Shown here piece after piece: positions 44,948-56,896 of a stretch of DNA of 64,000 nt. The position numbers were made by a program, and so were the translations under genes. This DNA is from Amyloporia xantha (taxonomy: Eukaryota > Basidiomycota > Agaricomycetes > Polyporales > Adustoporiaceae). Position 1 is the first letter of the stretch. Each line of letters opens with the position of its first letter. The notes beneath the pieces were generated by a model, which was not told the origin of the DNA, ran no database searches, and saw nothing but the letters and a program-made list of their open reading frames with translations. The stretch is from the NCBI GenBank assembly GCA_036971615.1, contig JAYKKR010000003.1, positions 1,550,001-1,614,000 on the forward strand, written 5' to 3'.

Positions 44948-46328
44948 TTACTCTGGAAGCTCGACAATATTCTGTAAACGATTACTTATGGGAACTAGAA
45001 CCTGCTGCAACAAATTCTCCATGTCATCCTGGAGGTCGCCGAGAACCTGAAAATGAGTCATTTCAGACAGTAGATATTATGCATGAATTGGCGACTGTCG
45101 TACCTTGACTATCAATTCGACATCCGTGCAAAGCTCTGCAAAGTAGTCGTATCCCGATTGCAGTCGTGGAACAGAAACGATGCTCCCGAGGGGATATTCA
45201 ATTGTCGTCGGCATTATAAGCGCCCCTGAATTATGTTCTACACATCATCATAAGCATAGAGAGCATAAGCCGCCCAGCGGCGGTTTGAACGACGCACCTT
45301 CAGCCTTTCAATCAGCGAGGTCTGCGAAACTTGCTGAGAAATCAGGAAGGAGGAAGACTGCTGCCATTCTTGCAGCGTGTCATGATATTTTTTCAGCACA
45401 CTTCCTGACACGGTTGTTCGGTTAGGAACAGTAAGCTCGCCATAGATATCTTGAAACTGGTCGGAGGTGGTGCGCCCAACACGTTTGCATTCCTCAGAAA
45501 GGTTATTCAGAGCTTCAACGACACGCGCCGCCTCTCCTAGTCCAAACTCAAACGCTGTGGGTGCGACGAGAAAGTTATCGAGAATCGCGGCCTCGAAATA
45601 CACCTGCAAAGGGCGGTTGAGCATTTTGCGCCATAGAACGCAGTATATGCACAAACGGAAACTGACGTATGGCATGGATAACAGTCGGAAGACATCGTTC
45701 CATGTTGTGTGACACTCGTGAATACAGACGGTCTTAGCATCGGCTGCTTGTAGATGGCCAGTGATGGCAGCCAAAACTTGCTCAATGTGGACACGTTCTC
45801 CTGGCGTCGCATAGAGATAGTTTGTATTGAACATCAGGATACACTATACAGGACGAAGAGCGATTAGTCCGTGACAAGTAGCGTACTTCAGGTAGCCCAC
45901 CTCTGAGAAATGTCCGCCTGTGGTAGCGCGCTGGGACTCCATCCTCCTGTAAAGACCGGAAAGTAGTTCCAGGCCGTTGCGTTCATGAAATTTGCAATAA
46001 TGATGGTGCAATTGCCCTAGCATCTCGCGACGATAGTGTTCATTGTACCGACGAAATTGATTGACGGGCAGGCAGAAGGCCTCTCCATTGCGAGGAGACT
46101 TGAAATGCAGCGAATACAAGGCACTAAAAGGTATTCTGTGAGCTCAAGGCGTCTCCATAGAATCGAAACCAAAGGAAGTAACACTGACCGCGACAAAGAA
46201 TCCTCCAAAAACCCAATCATCCGTACCATACTGTCGTGCTTGGCGATAATGTTGCGAGTCGCATGTTCAATATCAACATCGAGGAGAGACATCGAGACGA
46301 GCAGATTATAGAGCTTGGCGGAGATCAA
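44948..46328 (-). CDS. orphan protein, possibly incomplete at the N-terminus
   Basis: I do not recognise the family. Open segments can be joined in phase: MISAKLYNLLVSMSLLDVDIEHATRN (start 46328), then SPRNGEAFCLPVNQFRRYNEHYRREMLGQ and ESQRATTGGHFSEVGYLKYATCHG. Next come FNTNYLYATPGERVHIEQVLAAITG, a long exon (RPLQVYFEAAILDNFLVAPT, ECKRVGRTTSDQFQDIYG), then EHNSGALIMPTTIEYPLGSIV and a last exon, VLGDLQDDMENLLQQVLVP, ending IVELPE. Regular hydrophobic spacing and consistent splice sites argue for a real gene of about 400 residues. Protein-like fragments at 46550-46860 could be further 5' exons or remnants. Confidence 0.5.
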
Positions 46329-47950
46329 GGGCGATGGTGGAAGTTCAGAGGGAGGGTCACAAGCTCGGATGACAACGTGCGAGAGTTAAATATCCCCGGA
46401 CTCCAAGCCCCTTTGTCCCAGGTTCTTTCTTGTCCTAAGTGGCGACCATGAAGCAAACACATGGAGGCGGGATTCGGGGCTAACCGGACAGCGATGCATT
46501 CGGATTGCGCGGGACTCTTCAATCAGGTGTAGGTGAGTCCCCCCCCATACACGATCACCGAAGTATGAATCGCGTTCGCGTTCTCGATATAATTCGGCCG
46601 TGATAGCTGATGTGAACAGGCCAGTCAAGATTGATCATGAGGTTTAGAGTAATGTCATCGTACTCAACGAGCGAATTAAAGTCAGCAGCTAACAATGTTG
46701 TCGAACAGCGGATTACAACTGTCTTCAACAAGATCCTTCGGTGCCCACGTCTCAATCGAGGGAAGAAGACTGTAGGCGTAGACACCACGCTGATGAGGAG
46801 GAATGCCCGGAAACAAATACAGTACTTACGCCACTGAATCTCCTTGAGATTCGCAGTCGAAGATGGCGATTTATCTGTAATTTGTAAATTTCAACTTGGG
46901 AGGTTACCTGTGGATACATAACAATGACGATAACTTCAGTAAGAAGAGAACTATATGTTGATTATATCGCATTTAGCCACTCAGAACCTACCTTGCTTCA
47001 GGGAGCACATACGACCATATTGTTAATCCCGAGGTATTCCTGTCCAAGAGGGGGCCTGAGGGCTGCTGGGACTGGTACGACATAATCGAGGTGTGGCTCT
47101 TGGCGACATGGTACTTGCGGAAAGTCATGCGACAGAACATAGTTGCGGAGTAGGTTCACACGCTATTGCTATGACTTGTTTTGAAAAATGTCTCCCATCG
47201 TCGGTAGTTCATGCTGGCGGTAGCACCGTGTAGGAGCTAAGATCGAAGCCGCCTGCGGCCAACCACGCCCGACATCGAATGGCATCGGTGAAGTCTCCCT
47301 ACAGACCAGTATTCGGTAAATGCGAATTTTCTCTGAGGTTGTGAATTTCCATGATCGAAAGACTACAGACGTTCGCACTGCAGATTTCGATGATACTATC
47401 AGGTCGCACAAGCCACACGACCGCTCTTCAAGCAGTTGTGTCAGAGGTCACTGGAGGGTCCGCGTCAAAATCAAACACTCTGAGACTCAAATCAAACTGA
47501 CCAGTATCATCCATTTGGCGTCTGCTTCAGCGACTTGGGATTGTTCGTGAACGTCAGTGAGCACTGAGCACGACTTTGCTGCCAGACAAGTAATCGATAT
47601 CATCACGTGAGTATCATCCGCCTTTCACTCTTAGCATTTGGACCCAGATTCCCGCCGACGTTCGATTCTATTTAGATCAATTGAGAAGCCTCGATGGATT
47701 CCAACTATCGTGAAAAATGGGACATGTCAAATTTTGAAATACCTCTGTCGCATGGAACAGCTTCAACGGAAGGTCATCGTTCGGATATCGACATTCTTTG
47801 AAGCCTCATACTGTATTTGCATCGCGAATACGCTTTATACTAGCAGAGCCTATTACTAGCGATATCGATCCAACGATACGGGGTCTATGTGGGTCTATGT
47901 GCTGTCATTAATATTATCAATATTCGTCTCGAAATCGTCATCGACGGATG
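46329..47950. other. intergenic region with short coding-like fragments
   Basis: About 1.6 kb left of the transposase gene. The minus strand near 46700-46860 has a protein-like fragment (GIPPHQRGVYAYSLLPSIE) but no joinable gene. I looked here for a transposon terminus and did not find a convincing one. Confidence 0.4.
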
Positions 47951-50900
47951 TCAGATACAATTCCTAAGGGCTGATCTCAGAACCTGTCGACAGTGACAAA
48001 ATATGCATGTGCTAACTTACTTGCATCATCGGCAGGACGTGGATAAATCTCTCCGGCCCGTTATGGTGATACGGTGTCTTGGCGAACGGGCACACAATGG
48101 CACCTGGAGTTATCAGCTCGGCTTTATGACATCGCTCGTAGAACAGTGATCCTGCTATGGCAAACCCAAAGAAACGGTATGGGTCGAGTGCACGCAACTC
48201 TTCGCCTAGACAGACATGCTTTTCGATGGCCAGAAGAATGACAGGAGCTTCCTCGTTGGACTTCTGGTATGAGAAAATTCCCACAATCCTAGCTGGAAAC
48301 ACCTCGCATTCGTCAGGTTCATCAGTTGGAGAGGCCATGCCTGCCAGCATTGTGGTCGATTGAAAGACATCCGTCTTGGTTTCATGCAGCGGTGTCCGTA
48401 CTAGGACATTCGCATCACGAGGGGATGTCGATATTGACTGATAGAAGAGGCCACCCAGTCGAATTCTGGAACAGGATGTATAGTCTGAGTTGTCCACGTA
48501 TCAGATTTATGTCATTTGAGAGAGTGTCAGATGAACTCACCAGAGCGGAGGAAAGAACCTGTATAACCTCCTAAGAGTTGGTAGAGATCGCGATGGATTG
48601 AAACTTTCCCTGGCGCCTTCTCCACTTGCAGCCGAGCGGATTCACCAAGGCCCAAAATGTCATTGAGCCTGGAACCGCGATAATCTGAAGAAAATGCCTT
48701 TTCGAAGGCAGGCTTGAGCTCAAGAACCTCCTTCGGAAGACTACCGTTTGTCAACATGGGTAGGACGTTTGCAGCGCGGCTAGCATGATACATGAAGGTC
48801 AATTCTAATTCACCTGTTGAAATTTCAGTTAACATAATTAGAATCGTGGTTGGATGAACGTACCATGCTTCATGTTGGTGGGAATTCGCTGAAGCTTCAG
48901 ATTGAACCTTTCGAAGACATAAGTGCGAACCGAATGCGATGGGCCAAATGCAGATAGAAAGTCCGAAACGTGTAAAGCCATATGATTTGTGGGCCTGAGG
49001 GGCGAGTTCTTGTAAAGCTGAATGAAGCCTGTAAGATATTGCTTATAGTGAAAGCGATATTCATCGGCGTGTCGCTTAGATGTCATACGCATGCGCGCAA
49101 GCTGAATAGCGGTAACAAGATGCATAAAATTGTTGAGGATATGCCGTTTGCGTCCTTGTTCGTTGCCCCAGAGCCGTATGAGTGTTATGACGAGGTGAAT
49201 GGTACCGACAGCGCGCCACTGATCCGCCTTGAGTTTCCCTGTCTTAGAGCCGAATTGAGCTGGTCCGGGTGCTACAAAGGAGGGCAGAATGAGTTGCTCC
49301 CGATCTCGCCATATTTCAGCCAGCACTTCAGAACCGAGGACGACATCAACAGGTTGCGCTTGGGCCTTATCTGTGTCGGCGAGTTCCCCATCGTCATCAA
49401 GAATGCCGTTCTCTAGACGCTATCAATCCGGTCAACGTTTATCACAAAGCGAACGTAGATATTCACGTACCCAATCGTCCAGGAGTTCACCTAGCACCTG
49501 CTTTGTCAATGGTTTCCCAGTCTTATTGCATGCATTTATCCCCCTTCTTTCGCATAAGAGCACCATTGCTGCATGTCGCATCTTTCGTGAGAACTTCTTG
49601 GTGTGAAGAAGGTTGTGTTCGGCTTCAGCATATTCGTCCTCAGTAACAGGATCGCTGCGACCTTTCGGGCCGTTACGACCTTCACTCGGCTCTTGTATGG
49701 TTCTGAAATCGTCGGCATGAGGTCTTATTGGCGGAGCAGGACCTGGACCTGGAGGGCTAATTTCCTCGGTTTCTTTCCAAAAACGACACGTGCACCATCA
49801 CTCTTACGCTATGTATGAAGAATCAGGTCGACGCTGTATGATTGACCAAATCGAAAATGCTCACCCATGTATTCAAGTGGTCTGCCAGCATGGCTCTCGT
49901 GCCCGCTCGTCTCAAGTCCCTGTCGTTGCACATGTGCCAAAGTACAGGCCATGATTGCGACTTTAGCTCCTCAATACTACCGTTTGCTAGGATTCGAAGC
50001 TTGCGATTCCATTCCCTGGAATCTTGTCGTTCCACACAGATTGGAGGAGTGAAATTCGGGGCAGTAACCCTTCTCCTGAAGGCAAATCCATGCTGACACC
50101 CCAGACATCCTCGATTAAGTGATTGAAATCGCCTAGCAGATGTGCATGCATAGTGTCCACCACAGTATAGCGCATAGGATCCCAGTACGGAAGACGAAGA
50201 AACTCGGTCCATCGTAGGCCAAACTCCTTGAAAATCCGCACTCTGTCGGGCTCCGATTGTGCATCACGCCACTTGATGGCTCGTATCCTGTGGTCCCCGA
50301 GTGTTCTTACGGGCCAATTCTCTTCTTCGAAGTCCTCGATCGACTTTTTCTGGATGTGACAATACGAGCAGAGATACGTCGCAGTAGGCGCCGGCAAACC
50401 TGCCATCTGACGAGCAGCCAGAAGATCACATACTAGCGGAATGAGAGCCCCGTGGGAGAATCGACCATCTGGGTAGAACGCAGTTCGAGAGAAATATACT
50501 CCGGGCGACCAAAACTCTAACAAGTCATCAACAACAAGCTTCGTGAAATGATTGATTTGGTCCAAGGAGGGCTTGTTGGGACCAGGAATGGTACCAATCA
50601 AGCATATATTGTCTTCTCGATATCGCATGTCGGGAGGGAGATTGAGTAGAACTAGATATATGCCCGTCGCGGTTCTGCTCATCTTGGCCGGTTTCATATG
50701 GAATGGGTTGAAGCCATCTGCACCCATGGACCAGACAAGTCGCAGCTCACCATCAGGCACTTCAAGGAAAGGGACGCCATTCGGATCGTTCAGTTCTGCC
50801 ACTGCTGTCCCGTGCCAGAAATCATGCATTTCTTCCCCACTGTGCAGACGAGCATCTGATGCTGTTTTGTCTATGGCGCGTTCAATCTCCGGTCTTGAGA

Positions 50901-52407
50901 GCATTCGCGCCATCCATGACTTGACTTCCTGATGGAGATATCGACGAATGGGATAAGTAAATGTCCTTCCTCTAATCGAACATTTGCGGAGTAATGTAGC
51001 GCCACAGGGTGTCGAGGATGGAGTTGCCTGAAATGTACACGTTTCTCGATACGGACGAGTATCGTCGTAGAGACAGAAGCACCGAGGACAGGAAATGTAC
51101 GTGCGAACGACAGGATCCAAGTCAAATTGCCGCAGAAGTGTACGGGAATCACGAGGAATCCCGTCGAGGCCAAGCTGGTCTTCGAAGGTCATTCCGCCAC
51201 TGGCTTTTTGAAGCAGTCGCCGGACGATGAACCGCAGAGCAAAAAGAACGAAATCACATTTATCCCTTGACATATGACAAGTCAGGGATAGGACCAGAAT
51301 AAGAAATTTGCAGGCAGCAATTGCCGGGTCCAAGCCCTGCTGCAACGACCGATAATATCGATCTAGTCGAAAAGAAGAGCCGGATCAGCAGATCAGTCAC
51401 GACATAGAGCACAAGCTGATAGACTGGAGCTTTACTCACTGCAAGGGACGAAAACGCGCTGTTCATTCTTATAAACAAATACATCCTCATGATTTGAAAT
51501 CGTTCCGCTGCTGAGGCGCTGTCGATTCCATTCTTGGCCCTTGATATCGGACAGCCGCCTAATCTCATCGATGATACGCTGACGCACTGACGAATGTAGC
51601 TGCTGCAATGTGGCGGAACCAGCGATCATCGTATCTTGCACCATCACGAGTTGATGGTACATGAGCTCCTCATGTTGGAGGAAACGACTGTTGGAGGACG
51701 AATTGATGGCGAGTCGCATTGGTCCACTATTTGCGGTATCTAAAACCACGTCTGACGCAATATATTCCGGCGAGTCAGGATTGGGAGGGGGTGTAAACTC
51801 CAGGCTGCCAGTAACCGAGAAAGTAAGGATCTCAAAGTTGACAAGATCGAATATTGACCTCAGATTCCGGAGTGCGCGTTCTACTGGATCGTCCATGGGT
51901 GTGGGATGTACAAGAAAAGAATTGTCGGCATCTGTGGAACGGAAGGCGAGGGAACTTCCAGGCGAAACATCCTTCCCGGGGCGAGTTGATTGGGAGCTCC
52001 CGCTCTGATGTGGAGACGGAGAAGCAGTAAGGTGAGATGCCGAGGTCAAAGGAGGGAGAAGGGACGCAGCTTCCACTGCTTTCGAGCTTGCAGTGGGCGC
52101 GGAGCTGATGTGAGAACTGGCCAATATGGCAGCTTGTTCGGTCCCACTGCCATATTCAGTACCCGAATGAAAGAGTGTCTGCTTGATGAAGGCTTCGTCG
52201 GCGTTGCGAGCTAAGTCCAATCGCAATTCGGTCCCGCGCGCCTTGATCGGCGGCCATATGTCTGTCGTAGACAGTCCGGGGAACCCAACACCCAGCCAGG
52301 GAATCCAGAGTCCGCTCATCGAAAACTGTTTGCGCTCCACAGCCTCCTACTATGCATTGACATAGTACGACTTTCTTTCCGCGGCGCGTCGATACTAATG
52401 GTGCCAT
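47951..52407 (-). CDS. Tnp2-family (CACTA/EnSpm-like) transposase, apparently intact
   Basis: The start at 52407 gives MAPLVSTRRGKKVVLCQC, a zinc-like N-terminus (LCQCIVGGCGAQ) and GCWVPRTVYDRHMAADQ. A 46-nt intron leads into a Ser-rich linker. Another intron joins VPC to NRYYRSLQQGLDPAIAACKFLILVLSLTCHMSRDKCD. The Tnp2 core has YISCPRCFCLYDD, TYPIRRYLHQEVKSW, MGADGFNPFHMKPAKMS, LLNLPPDMRYREDN, IPGPNKPSLDQINHF, CSYCHIQKKS and VVDTMHAHLLGDFNHLIEDVWG. Later exons give WPVLWHMCNDRDLRRAGTRAMLADHLNTW and MALHVSDFLSAFGPSHSVRTYVFERFNLKLQRIPTN. The C-terminus is FIHVLPMMQ|VLRSALRNCI. All exons I joined stay in phase without internal stops, for about 1,200 residues. The enzyme would cut and paste elements with CACTR ends in the nucleus. 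Confidence 0.88.
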
Positions 52408-52617
52408 GACTAGATTTGCAGTTAGGGATTGACAATACGAATGGTATACAGCATACGACGTACTCTGAAGCCGCAATAAGGCGGTCCAACTCAATGGTGC
52501 AGGTGCGAGAGGGAGCTCGAGTACTAGGGGAACGGCTTGAATGACAATCGTCTAGGTCTTAAGTCATCCAGTGCCTCCATTGTCTCAAGTCTAGCCAGCC
52601 GGTTATCAGCCAGCACG

Positions 52618-52753
52618 GTGGCACAGATGCGATACCAGCTTGAGTATGAACGGAGTGGCTCGAATGACAATTGGGTCTGCCCTCAGACCTCAGTGGCATA
52701 GATGCGATACCATCTTGAGTGAACGGAGTGGCTCAAATGACAATCGGGTCGGC
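52618..52753. repeat. tandem direct repeat (75-bp unit) upstream of the transposase gene
   Basis: GTGGCACAGATGCGATACCA at 52618 recurs as GTGGCATAGATGCGATACCA at 52693. Each is followed by CTTGAGT, AACGGAGTGGCTC and AATGACAAT. A third partial unit (GGAACGGCTTGAATGACAAT) lies near 52528-52547. The array sits about 120-350 bp 5' of the transposase start codon. Confidence 0.85.
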
Positions 52754-53191
52754 CTCTATTGTTCCCCAGATGTCGGCGGTCACAAGAGGATTCGCTGCTC
52801 GAAACTTAACCATCGGGGATGACAGAAGAAATAATATATATGCAGCGATCGTTATACGATTAGAGAAGGAATTACAGTACATAGAAGAATATCAAGAGGA
52901 CAGAAGAGCGCAGCTCATAGATCACGTGATTGTACGGAGCACGAAGATAGAGTTGATGGGTACAATTACATGAATAAACAACTGACCGTTATGATCATTT
53001 GTACAATACATAAATCAAGACGAAAAATTGCCTAAAGCTCAAAAAAAAGGGAGGCTTAGTATGAGGCTTCCTCATTTGCCGGGTCCGGACAGAAACGTCC
53101 GCGAACGATGTCTCGATTACTGAGATCGTAGTTCTTTGATATACTGAGAAACTAAAGATAAGTGACGATAGTTCTAAGACAGGTAATAAAC

Positions 53192-55710
53192 TTACTCGAG
53201 TAAGTGCTTGGGAAATGTCAAGTTGACATTACGATCAATGATTTGCAGCTGGTCTTTGTAGAACTCTGTCGTTCGCATCTTCCATGAATCAGAGTAACAG
53301 TTGCTCGGTAACCCAGGCACCGGAGGACGTGAGCTATTCAGATTGATGGAAGGGCTACGGAAATGCGGCCAATTCCCAGGTGTCTTCGAGAACATGCCTC
53401 TGTAACGGCCCCAGAGATGTAAAGAGTCGGAGGTCCGTAGCCATCGCTTCAGTTCAAGAGGACGCCAGTCTTTATTGGCAATCTTGTATATGGGCTCTCC
53501 CTGACCAGAGGGATGATCGGACTCATCCGAACTCATACCGTCGACACCGAGTGCCATCATGAGCGGCAAAGCTTCAGGATCGACTCGGCTCAAGATCCTC
53601 TCCGCGACCAGACGACGTCTCTGATAGAGCTATGGATTGTGCGTTACATTAGTAGCATTGAAACCCAATGAGGACGACATACTCCGTCTTTACGAGTCCT
53701 GCGGCGAGCATCTCTCCTGGCTCTCTCTGTGATCTCTTGTGCTTGACGATGTTTACGATATGTCTCGCGTAGGTGCTCTGTGTGTCGCAGCCACATATCT
53801 CGTATTTCGGATTCATCGCATTCATATGCTCTGTATTTCGCTAGGAAGTCTCGAGCGAATACAACTGCAGCAGACTTGTTCCATGGCGATCGAGGAAATC
53901 CCTCGAGATCAAGCTTGAAATCATTGGCTGTACACGACGGCCCGTTCTTGGGGTCGAACGACTTGATCTCGTCCTCCGTTGGTATGTTATTGAATGGCGA
54001 ATGCTCGTCTTCGCGACCCATCAAACGACGGCCGTGCTCTCGGATAGCCGCCTATAACATCACCTTATCAGAATTTCAGGAAGAAACGCTGTGCGAAGGT
54101 TTCGCCAGTCACTCACATGAAGATCGTTGAGATTCGCATCTCTTGCCTTGGGTGCTCCCTTCCGCCTAGGTAGAATCTGAGCAATGTCTTCTTCCTCGTC
54201 TTCGTCTTCGTTTCGTTCTCGTCCTCATCATCAGCTTCGGCACCATCATCGCGAGACCTTCTGGAACCAGATTTCCCTTGGGTAGCTCCTGAAATCTTGC
54301 TGACCGCATCACTAAGGACTGTGCTCATCTCACGGAGTCTTTCTTGTATCTTGAAATCCATGGATGCGACAATGTCTTCCTTGAGTATGTTGAAGTCACG
54401 GCGAGTAATAGGTGTTAGATCCGCCTAGACAACAGTGAGCAATTGAACCTACAAACGAAGCTAAGCGACAACCCTACCGAAGTCTTTTGGCCTCTCGATG
54501 AGCTTGGAACTGGATTCTCGGGCTCTGCCCGTCTCTTCTCAGCTTGACGCGGCGTTAATAATCCAATGGGTCTGGTGAATTCGAATATGGCTGAGGGAAG
54601 TCTTGTTTGTCTTTCAGGAGGGTCGCGAGGCGGGACATCATTCGGCGAACTTGATCCAGGTACAAGGCGGACCGGCGCGATTGGTGAAGTATGCGGGTCG
54701 CTGGAAGCTCTGACTGATCCTCGCCGATCGCTGTTATCTGTATCCTCTGGCACGGACGGATAGCGAATAGGATCATGCTGCGGCAAATCCGCACCAGCTC
54801 CCGCGAAAGGAAGGGTATTGTATGCGATGTTGTTTTCTTCAGCTGCGTGCTCCGGAGGCCGAACGCCTGGATTATTCCCAACGATGTCCTCGGGCTGAGA
54901 TCCATTCGGCACGCCTGGCTGCACGACCTCCCCTATGATAGGCTGAGGAAGCGCTGCTGAAAGCACGTTCTGTGCAGGACTCGCGCCAGGTCCCGACGCT
55001 GAGCCAGATCCCGACGCTGAGCCGGATCCCGCCGCTTTTCCAGATTGCGCTGCCTCAAAAGTCTCAGGCGTGCTTGGTGGCTGAAATACCTACGGAGAAA
55101 GAACATAAGCACAAAATAGGGGAATTCAACTGGTGCCCAGAAATTCACGAGGGTCATGGGCCATGTCGACGCAATCTTTCGAATCGCTCGAGTAGCGAGT
55201 CTCCTCACCCCACGGGGTCTCTGTACATGAATTCAGAATAGAATACATCATACTGACTTGATTACTTACATGCTTCTCCACAGGTGCCTGAACGTAACAG
55301 CTTCGATGTCAACGTCCTCACAGTGACTGGTGAGAGTGAAATGTACTGACTGTGAGAGTGGTTGTGCGCACGCCTTCGTCGTTTACTTTCAATGTCTTTA
55401 GAGGTGGCTGCTCCGATACATCATCGTCTCGCGGTCTCTTGCGTGCCGGGTGGAACGAAGAGAACACTACGGGCTCCTGTTGCGATTGAATTTGGTCTGG
55501 TCGATTGTGTTCTCCAATAGGAACGTCCTCTCGAAGATTCTCAACGGCACCAACGGGAATCGTCCCCGTAACAACTGGAGGAGGAGCACCATCAGGAGGA
55601 GCGACATCAGGAGGAGCGACATCAGGAGGAGCGACATCAGGAGGAGCGACATCAGGAGGAGCGACATCAGGAGCGACATCAGGAACAACATCAGGAGCGG
55701 GCTCATCCAT
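53192..55710 (-). pseudogene. transposon accessory ORF (TnpA-position protein), one frameshift
   Basis: The gene lies upstream of, and in line with, the Tnp2 gene. The start at 55710 gives MDEPAPDVVPDVAPDVAPP with a five-residue repeat, then AGSGSASGSGSASG-type linker, VLSAALPQPIIGEVVQPG and a Ser/Pro-rich part. After ADLTPITRRDFNILKEDIV comes an acidic tract (DDGAEADDEDENE) at about 54205-54215, where the frame must shift by one base to reach the conserved-looking EDIAQILPRRKGAPKARDANLNDLH. The chain then continues LMGREDEHSPFNNIPTEDEIKSF, WNKSAAVVFARDFLAKYRAYECDESE, SRVDPEALPLMMALGVDGMSSDES, YKIANKDWRPLELKRWLRTSD and GLPSNCYSDSW, ending FPKHLLE. I recall similar proteins in other Agaricomycetes. 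By analogy with plant CACTA elements it may bind element DNA. The shift could be a sequencing error. Confidence 0.65.
55592..55690. repeat. 15-bp coding minisatellite in the accessory ORF
   Basis: The unit GGAGGAGCGACATCA is repeated about five to six times, with a shorter variant (GGAGCGACATCA) at one end. On the minus strand it encodes repeated D-V-A-P-P pentapeptides near the protein N-terminus. Confidence 0.9.
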
Positions 55711-56896
55711 AGTAGATTACGCAGGGGACCGCCAGGTCCTGACTGTTCGTGGAGAAAGTATAACGTCCACGGCTTACGAGCGGCTTTTAAGATAGATGCG
55801 CGAGTGGCATAGCTGTGCAATAATGAGACAAAGGAGTACCACTTGACACCCTGTAGCTTACCTCTTACATCGAAACGAAACAAAGTTGTTTCGCCACTGG
55901 AACATCCAAGGGATAAGATGCATTGTCGCTTAAGTTTGAAGACAAGATATGTCCATCCTGCTAGTTTCATGGCCCGGACATTGCGAGGCAAATAGTACGG
56001 CCCTAGGATGTCGGTGATCAGAAACAGTCGAACTAAGCGTAAGCAACATGATGGAGTTTGGATTATACTATCAGGGTTGCAGCGGTCACAACTGGGTAGA
56101 GGGACGATTCTACTTGGAGGGAAGCCCTGGGCGCTCTTCCCTGGCGGGTGACGCATGCCACATGGTCCATGTGAAATCGATGCTTTGTCAGCCTGGGTAT
56201 ATGGTAGTGCGGCTCTTACCCGATTAGGTGGCGACCTTCAACTTTCGAGCTCACGTTCGAGAGTGTTGTGGGCCCTAAGACCCTCGTTAGAAAGCTTAAT
56301 TACATTTCTATGACAGTTCCATCCTGGCCTGTACAGGAATTCCGCTCATTGAACCTCTCAACGCGTCGGAGACTAGGTATATCGTGTCGACTCCGGCATC
56401 ACTCTCAGAGCTTCACGGAGGCTAGCACCATTTCATGCTCGATCTGGAACAATAATACATATATTTGAAACACCACTCTAACGCACACCAATATCACAAT
56501 TCGTCTTCTCTCAGAGGTGCCCAGTCCTGAAGAATATCTAGTATGAGGTCTCGGCACCATGCCTTTACACTACTTTTCACCCATAGAGATAGAGTTCCAA
56601 CTGTACGCGAAATCCACCATGCCGCCCGATTCCCATAATAGCAGACTGCGACGAACTGCTCGGAATCTCATCAGCTCGCATAAGGGTGAGACAACGGAAT
56701 GTCTGACCATTCTCCAAGAGAGCCTTGGGAACGAACTCCATGGAATCGAGCAGCCCGCGCGGTACAATGCCCATGATATGAAGAGGCACGAGATAAATAT
56801 GAGTGATACTAGCAGACCACGTCTGACCTCGTCCTGAAGTACAAAAAGTCGATTCGACTTCCAATTGGCAATTGGTCAGGAAAATGGCATCTTGTC
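55711..56896. other. intergenic region between transposon ORF and WD40 gene
   Basis: About 1.2 kb. A long minus frame (55711-56156) has a protein-like stretch (RQCILSLGCSSGETTLFRFD) but no family or start logic. No terminal inverted repeat for the transposon was found here. Confidence 0.4.

Noticed and set aside
47160..47960. CACTGCAG at 47376 as the left terminus of the CACTA-like transposon
   Set aside because: No matching inverted CTGCAGTG or CACTA/TAGTG partner with a shared flank was found in 55.7-56.9 kb, so the termini are left undefined.
52618..52753. Tandem repeats as a CRISPR array
   Set aside because: Eukaryotic context, only two to three direct units, and no spacers of regular size.
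55467..56156. 229-codon minus frame overlapping the start of the accessory ORF as a separate gene
   Set aside because: Its lower part is the other-frame reading of the D-V-A-P-P minisatellite, and the upper part has no start logic or family match.
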